Source of the DNA: Leuconostocaceae bacterium ESL0723
GTDB lineage: Bacteria > Bacillota > Bacilli > Lactobacillales > Lactobacillaceae
Length of the DNA: 64,000 nucleotides
Reading direction: 5' to 3'
Assembly (NCBI GenBank): GCA_029392055.1
Contig: CP113928.1
Span: forward strand, 804,501 to 868,500
Positions 1-8,066 of the stretch are shown piece by piece. The translations under genes were made by a program, and so were the position numbers. Position 1 is the first letter of the stretch, and each line of letters begins with the position of its first letter. Under the pieces are notes generated by a model. It saw only the letters and a program-made list of their open reading frames with translations. It was not told the DNA's origin and made no database searches.

Positions 1-1696
1 TGGTGAAACCGCCAAACTCCTGGTCCATGGCCAGCAGTTTCTGGTTGAGTTCTGGCTTTTGAATGAAGTCCATGAACTGGGCTAAGTCAAAGTCAGCACC
101 ATACTCCGCCTGGTAAACATCCACCAGCATCAGCAAGAGCTGATAATCGGGATGAACAAAGGCAAAGCCAGCAATTGACTTGACCTGGTTCATCACGGCC
201 GGCGACTTAATCATCGCCATCAACAGACCCCGCTCAGCCCGTTCAACCCGACTGATAACCGGCGGATTGGACGCCGCATCACCAAAGGGGTCGGGCACCG
301 GCTCATCAATCGGCGCCAGGGGGTCATCACTGACCCGCGGTTGGTACTCGGACTTGGGGCGCTTGGGACGGCTAGCCTTAGTCGACGGCAGCTGGGTCTG
401 GTCCAGCTGCTGCTTCAAGGCGGTCTTGTCGGTGCCAAACTCGGCACTCAGCTGACTCAGCTGGGCGTCCTGCTCAACCGGACCAGCCGCCTTTAAAATC
501 GGCATGACTGCGCGTAAGAAGTCCAGATACTGTGCCTGATTAGATAGGTTCTTACCAGAACGGGCCTGGTTGACCAAGAACTCAACCGGGGTCAAAATTC
601 CCTGCTCCAGCGCCTTTTTCAGGGCTGGCAGGCCGCGCTCCCGCCGCATCTCGTCCGGGTCCAAATTATCGGGCAGGCTAATTATCCCAATTTCTAACTG
701 GGGCGCCCGTTCCCGAATTAACTCGATGCTGCGCTTGGTTGCATTTTGACCGGCTTCATCGCCATCGTAAGCCAGTAGAATGCGGTCGGCCATCTTACTA
801 AGCCGGCGGACATGGTCCTGGGTCAAAGCGGTTCCCATAGTGGCGACCCCTAAGTGATCACCGGCCATGTTAGCCGAAATCACATCCATGAAACCTTCAA
901 AAATCATGGCGGTCCGGGCCTGGCGGATACTGGACTTAGCCAAATCTAAGTTATAGAGCAGCTTCCCCTTATCAAAGAAAGGACTCTCAGGACTGTTCAT
1001 GTACTTAATCCGATTATCCGGGTCAAGGGAACGACCAGAAAAGCCAACGACCTGGCCATTTTCATTCTTAATGGGCCACACCACCCGACCACCGAAGCGG
1101 TCCCGGTCCTGACCAGCCTCGTTTTTGATGAACAGGTTACTGGTATCAATGACCTTGCTATCGACCTTTTGCTCCTGGGCATAACGCCAAAGCGCATTAT
1201 CGGTCGGGGCAAAGCCAATGCCATACTCCTCAATCACGGCCGGGTCTAGCTGGCGTTCTTCGGTCAGATAGTGAAGGGCCTTCTCCCCCGCTGTCGTGTG
1301 CAAGAGAATGTGCTGATAGAGCCGTTGGGCGTCAGTATGCAACTGGTAAACCGCCTGGAAGCGTTGGTCGGCCCGGCTGCGGCCGGCGTTCTCATAACTC
1401 GGATCAACACTGAGTCCAGCACTCTCGGCCAGGTTCAAGATGGCTTGCGGATAAGTCAGCCCCTCCTTGTCCATGATAAAGGAAAAGACGGTCCCGGAAC
1501 GGCCACAGGAGAAACAGTGAAAGACCTGCTTCTCCTCGTTAACGAAGAGTGACGGGTGGCGGTCCTCGTGGAAGGGACAGGAGCCATTCCACTGCCGGCC
1601 CCGCTTAACCAGCTGCGTGTACTGCCCAATCACATCCACAATATTTACTTTTTGACGGACTTCATCAATGAAGGCTTGCGGAATTCGTTGGGCCAT
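1..1696 (-). CDS. dnaG: DNA primase DnaG (3' end cut by window edge)
   Basis: Synthesises RNA primers at the replication fork together with the replicative helicase. The 565 visible residues start at an ATG preceded by GAAGGGAAGG and run open to the window edge, so the C-terminal helicase-binding part is missing. Visible: an N-terminal CHC2 zinc-binding domain (Cys40, His43, Cys61, Cys64 in the NGSCPFHEDRHPS and FHCFSCGRSG segments), then the catalytic TOPRIM core with EGFMDV and LAYDGDEAGQ acidic motifs, then a Pro-rich linker near the edge. It has its own promoter and a hairpin leader. In many Firmicutes it sits by rpsU-yqeY and rpoD; here rpsU-yqeY lies about 62 kb away. Identification is secure. 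Confidence 0.97.
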   Translation of the reverse strand, partial: MAQRIPQAFIDEVRQKVNIVDVIGQYTQLVKRGRQWNGSCPFHEDRHPSLFVNEEKQVFHCFSCGRSGTVFSFIMDKEGLTYPQAILNLAESAGLSVDPSYENAGRSRADQRFQAVYQLHTDAQRLYQHILLHTTAGEKALHYLTEERQLDPAVIEEYGIGFAPTDNALWRYAQEQKVDSKVIDTSNLFIKNEAGQDRDRFGGRVVWPIKNENGQVVGFSGRSLDPDNRIKYMNSPESPFFDKGKLLYNLDLAKSSIRQARTAMIFEGFMDVISANMAGDHLGVATMGTALTQDHVRRLSKMADRILLAYDGDEAGQNATKRSIELIRERAPQLEIGIISLPDNLDPDEMRRERGLPALKKALEQGILTPVEFLVNQARSGKNLSNQAQYLDFLRAVMPILKAAGPVEQDAQLSQLSAEFGTDKTALKQQLDQTQLPSTKASRPKRPKSEYQPRVSDDPLAPIDEPVPDPFGDAASNPPVISRVERAERGLLMAMIKSPAVMNQVKSIAGFAFVHPDYQLLLMLVDVYQAEYGADFDLAQFMDFIQKPELNQKLLAMDQEFGGFT

Positions 1697-1710
1697 GCCA
1701 CCTTCCCTTC

Positions 1711-1745
1711 AAAACAAGAAAAGTCGCAAACCCAGCGTTGCGACT
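1711..1745 (-). terminator. Hairpin with T-rich tail in the dnaG leader (possible attenuator)
   Basis: On the minus strand AGTCGCAA and TTGCGACT form an 8-bp perfect stem around an 8-nt loop, followed by TTTCTTGTTTT. It lies between the dnaG promoter and its ribosome site, inside the predicted leader, so it could stop a fraction of transcripts before the gene. The T-tract is interrupted, so termination may be partial. Confidence 0.6.
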
Positions 1746-1767
1746 ATTGACGAATTAACTACACTAT

Positions 1768-1796
1768 ATGATACGTTTTTGGGGCAATTTTGTCAA
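1768..1796 (-). promoter_or_regulatory. dnaG promoter
   Basis: A consensus TTGACA (1791-1796) and TATCAT (1768-1773) are separated by exactly 17 bp. The predicted transcript starts near 1761 and has a leader of about 65 nt that contains the hairpin at 1722-1745. Confidence 0.75.
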
Positions 1797-1910
1797 GGGG
1801 TGCCTGCAGTTTAAAATCGCTCAAGAACAGGCCCTTTAACAATTTCATTTTTATGCTGCCCTGGATTATGTTAACTAGAATCGCTAATCAGTTTGCTCAA
1901 ATATTCCTAA

Positions 1911-1948
1911 ATGTAAGCGCTTGCAAAACAGAAAAATTTTGCTAAACT
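1911..1948 (+). promoter_or_regulatory. cre site overlapping the promoter of the organophosphate transporter
   Basis: ATGTAAGCGCTTGCA (1911-1925) fits the catabolite-responsive element consensus WTGNAANCGNWNNCW at every position. The -35 TTGCAA (1921-1926) is inside the right half of the site, with TAAACT (1943-1948) as -10 at 16 bp spacing. This geometry predicts repression by CcpA when preferred sugars are present. The rest of the 1750-2004 gap holds no gene that I can see. Confidence 0.75.
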
Positions 1949-2004
1949 AAAAAAGAAATAGCGCGATGTTTCAATTAAAAATTTATTTCTGGAGGTTCAT
2001 TCCA

Positions 2005-3354
2005 ATGTTTTCATTTTTGCAGCCGGCCGCCCCTGCGGCCCGAAAGGTTCCCCCGAGTCAAGTTGCTAGCAGTTACCGCCTGCACCAGGTTGGAGTCCTA
2101 ATTTCTTTGTCCTTAGGCTATATTGGCTACTACATTATCCGCCTGATTTTTGCTACCGAACAAAATGACATCATGGCCCAGTACGGTTTTACTACCGCTG
2201 AAATCGGCCTGGTCCTCTCCTGCTTTGGGATTGGTTACGGCACGTCTAAGTTACTGATGGGTGCTTTAGCTGATAAGAGTCACACGACTAGATATCTAGC
2301 AACCGGGCTGATTATTTCAGCCATCTTAAACATCGGCCTGGGTTCAACTAAGAACCTGTACCTGATGATGCTCCTGATGCTGATTATGTCGGTAGCCCAG
2401 GGCATGGGCGGCGCGGCCTGCCAACGGGGCATTCAGCTTTGGTGGGGTAAAAAGTGGCGTGGTACCATCTATGCCATCTGGGCTTCGGCCCACAATGCCG
2501 GTGCCTTTGCCTGCGTGGCCGTGGTCCAAATCGCTACCTTCTTTTTCACCGGGTCGATTGCAGCCGTCTTCTACACGGCCTCCGCGGTCTCAATCTTGAT
2601 TGCCATCTTGGTTCTGATTTTAGGGACCGACCGGCCGGAAGCGGTCGGCCTACCCAACGTGGCTAAGTACACCGGTGATAAGGTAGTTTTGAGTGATGGT
2701 CAGCTCAGTGAAGATGATCAGACTGACCAGCCAATGATGGCCGTCTTTATCCAGTACATCCTTAAGAACCCGATGGTCTGGGCGATTGCCCTGACCTCGA
2801 TGTCCCTGTACATTGTTCGTTACGGGATTATGAGCTGGATTCCCAGCTACCTAGTTGAAAACAAGGGCTTCTCGGCTGATTTTGCTAAGTGGTTGATTGG
2901 TATTTTCGAACTAGCGGCCGTACCCGGTGTAATTTTGATTGGCCTGATTTCAGACCTGCTCAAGGACCGTCGGGGGCTGGTTTGCCTGGTCTCAGTCATT
3001 GGCCTAATTGGTTGCCTAATGACCTACTTCACCAGTACGAACCATGGTCTCATCGTCGTCACCCTCTTTATCATGGGTACACTCATCTATGCGCCCCTGG
3101 CCCTGGTCGGCCTGATGGTTAACGAGGCCGTGCCTAAGTTTGCCGTAGGCACCTCGACTGGTTTTACTGGTTTCTTCCAGTATATTTTTGGTGAAACCCT
3201 GGCAACGGCTCTGATTGGCATCCTGGTACACCACTACGGCTGGATTGCCAGTGACATTGTCCTCTACTCGGCCGCTGGTCTGTCCGTCCTCCTGCTGATT
3301 TACATCACGATTAAGGAAGCCCGTGACCAGAAACGGGCCCGTCAAAGGACATAA
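2005..3354 (+). CDS. MFS transporter, organophosphate:phosphate antiporter family (UhpT/GlpT-like)
   Basis: Membrane carrier of about 12 predicted helices and 449 residues, likely importing a sugar phosphate or glycerol phosphate in exchange for phosphate. The N-terminal GYIGYYIIRLIFATEQNDI segment, with Arg in helix 1, and GIGYGTSKLLMGALADKS match the family layout. An upstream in-frame ATG at 1966 exists, but GGAGG at 1991-1995 sits nine bases before the ATG at 2005, so the shorter start is preferred. Monocistronic: its promoter carries a cre site and a terminator follows directly. Substrate cannot be decided; a hexose phosphate or glycerol-3-phosphate is most likely. No two-component regulator lies next to it. 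Confidence 0.85.
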   Translation: MFSFLQPAAPAARKVPPSQVASSYRLHQVGVLISLSLGYIGYYIIRLIFATEQNDIMAQYGFTTAEIGLVLSCFGIGYGTSKLLMGALADKSHTTRYLATGLIISAILNIGLGSTKNLYLMMLLMLIMSVAQGMGGAACQRGIQLWWGKKWRGTIYAIWASAHNAGAFACVAVVQIATFFFTGSIAAVFYTASAVSILIAILVLILGTDRPEAVGLPNVAKYTGDKVVLSDGQLSEDDQTDQPMMAVFIQYILKNPMVWAIALTSMSLYIVRYGIMSWIPSYLVENKGFSADFAKWLIGIFELAAVPGVILIGLISDLLKDRRGLVCLVSVIGLIGCLMTYFTSTNHGLIVVTLFIMGTLIYAPLALVGLMVNEAVPKFAVGTSTGFTGFFQYIFGETLATALIGILVHHYGWIASDIVLYSAAGLSVLLLIYITIKEARDQKRARQRT

Positions 3355-3358
3355 ATAA

Positions 3359-3388
3359 AAGCCACCCGCGACTAACGGGTGGCTTTTT
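3359..3388. terminator. Bidirectional terminator between the transporter and the trans-sulfuration gene
   Basis: GCCACCCG and CGGGTGGC form an 8-bp stem followed by TTTTTTA on the plus strand. On the minus strand the same stem is followed by TTTTATTT. It serves the two convergent genes. Confidence 0.85.
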
Positions 3389-3394
3389 TATGAA

Positions 3395-4549
3395 TCATTT
3401 TTCAGCAATCTGGAAGGCCTGTTCCAAATCCGCAATCAAGTCTTCGGGATCTTCTAAGCCAACTGACAGGCGAACCAGGCTAGGTGTAATCCCCACCTTT
3501 TCCCGCTCGGCCACTGGCAGTTCGACGTGGGTCATAAAGTATGGCAGCTCAATCAAACTTTCAACTGAACCAAGGCTCACAGCCAGCCAAATCAACTTGG
3601 TGTTGTTGACCAACTTCTTGGGATCAATCCGGTCGTTAACTTCAAAGCTAATCACGCCACCCGAGCCCTTGAGCTCATCTTTGGCAACGTCGGCATCCCC
3701 AAAGCGGCCGGGATAGTAAATTCGGTTAATGAAATCCGACTTGGTCTCCAAGTAGTCGAGCACCTTCTTGGCATTTTGCACGTGACGGTCCAAGCGCACC
3801 GACAAAGTCTTAATGCCACGAATAACCAGCATACAGTCTTCCGGCGCTAAGATACCACCAACTGCGTTTTGACAAAAGTAGAGCTGATCGCCGATTGCGT
3901 CGTCATTGGTTACAACTAAACCAGCAATGACATCGGAATGACCACCCAGATACTTGGTCGCTGAATGGATAACCACATCGGCCCCCAAGGTCAGCGGCTG
4001 CTGAAAATACGGCGTCAGGAAGGTATTATCCACAATCGTCAGAACGCCGTGCTTTTTAGCAATGGCCGATACGCCCTTAATACTAGTCACCTTCATGAAG
4101 GGGTTGTCAATTGGTTCGAAGTAAATCGCCTTGGTATTGTCCTGAATGGCGGCTTCGACCGCGTCCAAATCCTGGGTATCCACCTGTGTAAATTCAATGT
4201 CTAACTTCTTGAGATAGTCATTAATCAGGCGGAAAGTGCCCCCATAAATATTTTGACTGACAACGATATGGTCACCGGGCTTGAAATTAGTAAAGACGGC
4301 GTGGATGGCTGCACTCCCAGAAGCAAAGGCGTAACCATGCTTGGCCTCTTCTAGGACTGCGATTTGATCTTCCAAGTACTCCCGAGTTGGGTTTAACGAA
4401 CGGGAATAGTCGTACTTATTTTCTGCATCTATGTCATCAAAGGCAAAGGTAGTCGACTGGTAGATGGGCACGTTAACGGCCCCAGTATTGTTATCATGCA
4501 GCTGGTTCAGTCCCTTACCAAAAACTAATTTCGTGTTAAATCCGGTCAT
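3395..4549 (-). CDS. PLP-dependent trans-sulfuration enzyme (cystathionine gamma-synthase/lyase family)
   Basis: Cytosolic pyridoxal-phosphate enzyme of 384 residues from the Cys/Met metabolism family. The Schiff-base lysine is Lys199 in HSATKYLGGHSDV, the phosphate-contacting YDYSRSLNPTRE is near residue 46, and FASGSAAIHA near 75 is the cofactor loop. The family includes cystathionine gamma-synthase, cystathionine beta-lyase, cystathionine gamma-lyase and O-acylhomoserine sulfhydrylase, and these cannot be separated reliably by eye. The T-box leader with a probable methionine specifier favours a role in making methionine or homocysteine. Start is the ATG at 4549. It stands alone, with no met neighbour in the window, and ends at a bidirectional terminator. 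Confidence 0.9.
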   Translation of the reverse strand: MTGFNTKLVFGKGLNQLHDNNTGAVNVPIYQSTTFAFDDIDAENKYDYSRSLNPTREYLEDQIAVLEEAKHGYAFASGSAAIHAVFTNFKPGDHIVVSQNIYGGTFRLINDYLKKLDIEFTQVDTQDLDAVEAAIQDNTKAIYFEPIDNPFMKVTSIKGVSAIAKKHGVLTIVDNTFLTPYFQQPLTLGADVVIHSATKYLGGHSDVIAGLVVTNDDAIGDQLYFCQNAVGGILAPEDCMLVIRGIKTLSVRLDRHVQNAKKVLDYLETKSDFINRIYYPGRFGDADVAKDELKGSGGVISFEVNDRIDPKKLVNNTKLIWLAVSLGSVESLIELPYFMTHVELPVAEREKVGITPSLVRLSVGLEDPEDLIADLEQAFQIAEK

Positions 4550-4568
4550 AATTTACTCCTTTTTTATG

Positions 4569-4861
4569 CCAATAAAAAATCCCGCAGTCTAAAAATTTAG
4601 ACTACGGGACGCTCAAAAACGTGTTACCACCCTGGTTCTAGCCGGCATCACTACCGCCTACTCGACAAGTACGTCAACTAAATGGCCGAGATACTCTGAC
4701 GCGATAACGGGCGCACCCGAAACCGGCTAACCCACCAGGGTTCACCAATTTAAAACTCCGAGACCATCTTCGCTGCCCCTTCCCTGCCAATTTCCACCAC
4801 ACATTGGCTCTCTATCAGGATTGTGACACCTACTCATCTCATCAACGTTTAGGATAGGTGC
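4569..4861 (-). ncRNA. T-box riboswitch (probably tRNA-Met)
   Basis: The T-box sequence AGGGTGGTAACACG lies at 4620-4633. It is followed by a strong terminator whose arms are CCCGTAGTCTAAA and TTTAGACTGCGGG, then TTTTTTATT. Upstream is a Stem I-like region with GATAGAGAGCC and a GGC return arm. An ATG triplet at 4765-4767, in GCGAAGATGGTCTC, sits where the specifier codon is expected and fits the trans-sulfuration gene. Uncharged tRNA should stabilise the antiterminator. The T-box call is firm; the specifier is inferred. Confidence 0.9.
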
Positions 4862-4890
4862 AGTTTAGCATGAGAAAAATTCTGTGTCAA
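4862..4890 (-). promoter_or_regulatory. Promoter of the T-box/trans-sulfuration transcript
   Basis: TTGACA (4885-4890) and TAAACT (4862-4867) are separated by 17 bp. It lies downstream of the five-gene operon ending at 4941, with no clear terminator between, so read-through from that operon into the T-box is possible. Confidence 0.75.
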
Positions 4891-4940
4891 TTCTAATTAT
4901 TTGCTAATAAATTATGTATCAACTGTGCAGTAAAGGAAAA

Positions 4941-5984
4941 TTAGTTAAATTCACCATCCCAGGCAATGTCATCGACACTGGCCTGACGCAGATTAACGTG
5001 GTGCTGCTTGCCGTAACGGTACCAGTGCCAGACCTGGTCAATCTGCAACCAGGTCGGCCAGCTAACGCTGATATCAGAAAAGAAAGACTTTGATTCCCGC
5101 CAGGCCTGCCAGGTTTTAAGCGGGTGGCGGAAGAAATCCGGCACCAGAGCCAAATCGGTCCGCCGCGGCGTCTTCACTCGTAATGGTTGGCCATCCCAGA
5201 AATCAGCATTAAACAGCACTAAGCCACTGGTAGCCCGGGGGTTAATATCAATAAAGTACAGACCGCCAGTCTTAGCGCTTTCCATTATATCGGCCCCAAA
5301 AAAGCCGGTGTAATTAGTGTGCTCAATCAGACGGGCAGCCGCGTTAACGATGTCAGGTCGGTGGTGATTTTTAATCAGCACGCTGGACGAACCTTGGAAG
5401 TTAAAGGCCTTGTCATAGACCACGGCGCCGAGAACTTCGCCCTTTTCGGCCACCAGGCTCAGACACCACTCCTTACCCGTAATTTTTTCCTGGTAAAAAT
5501 GGGGCTGGTCCAGGTTGGCATCTCCCACGCTGGTAAAACGGGAGTAATCGTTCTTTAAAATTCGATCCGGACCAGGTTCATTATAGGCATGTGGTGCTAA
5601 CAAACCAGCGTCTTGCAAAACCTGGGCGTAGTGTTCCTTGTGGTGTAACTGGGCCATGGTCGCAAAGTCAGCCGCAAACAAGGGTGCCTTGAGCTGGTCA
5701 CGACCGCGACTCAACCAGAACGTCTCTTCGTTAGTTGGCACAATTAGGTCAATCTTAAAATCGGCAACCTGCTGGTTAATCTGATCCAGGTAGGTTTGAT
5801 TATCATAGCGGCAGGAAGCTGTTAGGGTAAAGGCCTGAATTCCTTTTAGAGACTTGCCAAGGGCAAAATCAACACTGTCAGTGGTCCAGACCTGCACGCC
5901 GGCATTAATAAATTCCTGCATCAGGGCTAGAGCAATCGGTGAACGTGCCCCGGTTACTAAGACTCGTTTCCCACGTAAATCCAT
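4941..5984 (-). CDS. ATP-grasp family ligase, last gene of the five-gene operon
   Basis: Predicted ATP-dependent carboxylate ligase of 347 residues; family members join an acyl phosphate to an amine, thiol or carboxylate nucleophile. An N-terminal Rossmann-like segment (VTGARSPIA, residues 10-18) precedes the ATP-grasp fold, with EKITGKEWCLSLV near 166 and the metal/ATP motif YFIDINPRATSG at 243-254. A longer in-frame reading reaches 6053, but it would overlap the preceding gene. GAAAGGTAGG just before the ATG at 5984 supports this start. It lies 7 bp after the PaaK-like gene. The substrate is unknown. The context suggests it couples an amino acid or similar group to the product of the other four enzymes, which is inference. 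Confidence 0.8.
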   Translation of the reverse strand: MDLRGKRVLVTGARSPIALALMQEFINAGVQVWTTDSVDFALGKSLKGIQAFTLTASCRYDNQTYLDQINQQVADFKIDLIVPTNEETFWLSRGRDQLKAPLFAADFATMAQLHHKEHYAQVLQDAGLLAPHAYNEPGPDRILKNDYSRFTSVGDANLDQPHFYQEKITGKEWCLSLVAEKGEVLGAVVYDKAFNFQGSSSVLIKNHHRPDIVNAAARLIEHTNYTGFFGADIMESAKTGGLYFIDINPRATSGLVLFNADFWDGQPLRVKTPRRTDLALVPDFFRHPLKTWQAWRESKSFFSDISVSWPTWLQIDQVWHWYRYGKQHHVNLRQASVDDIAWDGEFN

Positions 5985-5991
5985 GCTAATC

Positions 5992-7275
5992 CTACCTTTC
6001 TCGTACAATCTTACGCCGCTTTCCCATTTTAAAGTCGTAGTGGTAAGGCACATAGCTAACCGGCAGTGGCTCTAATCCCTGCTTTTCAAAGAAGTCTGCG
6101 AAACTTTGCGCCACCGCGTCCTGGTAGGCCGCATCGTCTAGGGCTACTTGGAGACTCCGGTCCTGCTTCTGTAAGATTTGATAATTTTGAATCCGGTTGT
6201 CGGCTTCCAACACCACCTTACGCAAGAAGTCGGGGAAGACCTGGCGCCGGTCGCCATTTACAGTGGTGAATTCTAGAACGTCATCTTCTCGGCCAATAAT
6301 CCGGTCTAGGGCCAAATAAGGTGACCCACAAGGACAGGGGGTAGCCCGTTCCTGCAAGACATCATTGAGCCGGTAACGGATTAGGGGCTGTGAATGCCGG
6401 TAAAAATCAGTAATCACTGGCGCAAAGAGGCGCTGTTCTCCATCCAAAACATCCTTTTCCACTAAGAGATTATCCTCATTCATGTGCAGGGTCCCATAAG
6501 CGCAGGTTGTCGCCAAAAAACCTTCAGTCGCCTGGTAAACCTGGTGAATGGGTTGATTGGTCGCCTGAGATAGCCAGTCCTGGTCTTCCGGTTCGAGGGT
6601 CTCCGCCACCGAAATAATCTTTTTAAAAGGCAATTCCAAGTTCTGATCTTGGTAGTAGCGCACGATTTCTAGGAGCATGGCTGGTGGCCCGACCAAGACC
6701 GTCGCTTCAAAGTCGCGTAAGGCCGCTAGATTCTCGGCCATTGGGGCCATTAAATCAAAGAACTTAAAGGTTAATTTAGCCGAACTCGTGGACTCATAGA
6801 GGTTATTATTAGCCCGCATGAAAAAGGCAATTTTTTGGTGACCCTTCGGCAGGCCGGGTAAGAGCTTTCCCAAAACTGCGCCAGCCCAGAGGCTCTGTTC
6901 GCGCTGGGTGGTCACAAAGACGCCCTGGTTCCCCGAGGTTCCAGAAGACAGACCAACACTGACACCCGGCTTGATTTCCTCGCTAAAGTCGCGGGTATTC
7001 TCCTGGTAACGGGCAAAATCTCGGGCCTGGTCAAAGTCCAGTCCCAGGGTATTAATCCGGTTAAAGTTCCCCATCCAAACCGACTTGTCACTGTAGGGAA
7101 CGGTATTCCAGGGCTGGTTTTTATAGCGGGCGTAGTAGTTACCAGCCGGTAACCAGTTTAACAACCGCTGTAGGCGGCGCTTTTGAACACGCTGTAAGTG
7201 CTTGCGCTTTTTGATAAAGGTGGCGTCCCAGCGGGTCTTAAGATACGACCCGGCCAAGGTGGCTAATTGAACCAT
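5992..7275 (-). CDS. PaaK/CapK-like adenylate-forming enzyme (F390 synthetase-related)
   Basis: ANL-superfamily enzyme of 427 residues that should activate a carboxylic acid as acyl-AMP. The phosphate-binding loop SSGTSGNQG is at 110-118, the aromatic/Glu motif YQATEG at 247-252, a PaaK-type CxCG (PCPCGSPY) at 313-320, and the hinge-like IIGREDDVL at 326-334. It belongs with phenylacetate-CoA ligase, CapK and F390 synthetase-related proteins rather than with fatty acyl-CoA ligases. The start at 7275 follows AGAGGAG and overlaps the 3' end of the hydrolase gene by 13 bp, indicating translational coupling. The acid substrate and the final acceptor (CoA, an amine or an intramolecular hydroxyl) are not visible from sequence. 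Confidence 0.83.
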   Translation of the reverse strand: MVQLATLAGSYLKTRWDATFIKKRKHLQRVQKRRLQRLLNWLPAGNYYARYKNQPWNTVPYSDKSVWMGNFNRINTLGLDFDQARDFARYQENTRDFSEEIKPGVSVGLSSGTSGNQGVFVTTQREQSLWAGAVLGKLLPGLPKGHQKIAFFMRANNNLYESTSSAKLTFKFFDLMAPMAENLAALRDFEATVLVGPPAMLLEIVRYYQDQNLELPFKKIISVAETLEPEDQDWLSQATNQPIHQVYQATEGFLATTCAYGTLHMNEDNLLVEKDVLDGEQRLFAPVITDFYRHSQPLIRYRLNDVLQERATPCPCGSPYLALDRIIGREDDVLEFTTVNGDRRQVFPDFLRKVVLEADNRIQNYQILQKQDRSLQVALDDAAYQDAVAQSFADFFEKQGLEPLPVSYVPYHYDFKMGKRRKIVRER

Positions 7276-8066
7276 TGGCTGCTCCTCTTTTCATGTGAAA
7301 GTATGATATCGTAGCCGTCTTTGCGGTACTGACGTAGCTTTTCCATGCTGGCCAGGTAATCATCCCAGGAATGCATGATAATGCCGGCGGCCCGAATTGG
7401 TCCGTCAGCCGGATCATCAATGGCTTCCTGAGTCCAAGAGGCATCAGCCCCCAGTAAGGTCGGTTTGCCGGTCCGCTGGTCAACAAAGGCCAGGCCAAAC
7501 ATACCCTGACTATGACCAGGTAGGTCAACCACGGTCAGTCCCCCCTCCTCAAAGGGTACCTGACCAGACCGGTCGTCGATTTCTTGGAAGCGTCCATCCA
7601 GAGGTTCAATCAAATCCTTCAAATAGCCATGACGAACCTGGTTAAAACCAGCTAGGGATTGCACAAACTCGTATTCTGACAGGTGTCCGACCAGCTCCTG
7701 GTCCATTAGGGGCCCAAGGCCGCCGACGTGGTCAGCGTGCAGGTGGGACAAAATCACCATCTTAACATCGGCCAGACTGATATCGTGCTGATTGAGCTGC
7801 TTTAAGACCGCCTGTTCGGGTTTAGTGCTAACCGGGGTCCCCCAGCGGTAAAAATGTTGGGGAAAGGCCCGGCTGGCTTCGAAAAACTGTCGGCTGTAGC
7901 CCGTATCAAAGAGAATGTAACCGTAGTCATCATGCCATAGCAAAAAAGCCAGGGCTGGAATCTTTTGAATGCCCAGCTGGCCGTGCTTTTTATTCATTAA
8001 ACGTCCGGGCGCAAAGGTGTGCCCGGTATCTAAGATGGCTTTCAGTCTAACCTTGCTGGTTGGCAT
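7263..8066 (-). CDS. Metallo-beta-lactamase-fold hydrolase (lactonase/thioesterase-like)
   Basis: Soluble dimetal hydrolase of 267 residues. All metal ligands are present: HLHADH with His108, His110, Asp112 and His113, then His185 in LPGHSQG, Asp208 in LGADASW and His258 in LSHEK. The overall layout resembles acyl-homoserine lactonases of the AiiA type, so a lactone, thioester or ester substrate is plausible. A TTG codon at 8072 also opens the frame, but AAGGAG sits seven bases before the ATG at 8066, so that start is chosen. It overlaps the upstream reductase gene by 20 bp and the downstream PaaK-like gene by 13 bp, placing it firmly in the operon. Confidence 0.85.
   Translation of the reverse strand: MPTSKVRLKAILDTGHTFAPGRLMNKKHGQLGIQKIPALAFLLWHDDYGYILFDTGYSRQFFEASRAFPQHFYRWGTPVSTKPEQAVLKQLNQHDISLADVKMVILSHLHADHVGGLGPLMDQELVGHLSEYEFVQSLAGFNQVRHGYLKDLIEPLDGRFQEIDDRSGQVPFEEGGLTVVDLPGHSQGMFGLAFVDQRTGKPTLLGADASWTQEAIDDPADGPIRAAGIIMHSWDDYLASMEKLRQYRKDGYDIILSHEKRSSQWFN

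Noticed and set aside
3016-3345. Antisense ORF of 109 codons within the organophosphate transporter gene
   Set aside because: It is fully inside a clear MFS gene, has no recognisable domain, and reflects low stop-codon frequency on the opposite strand.
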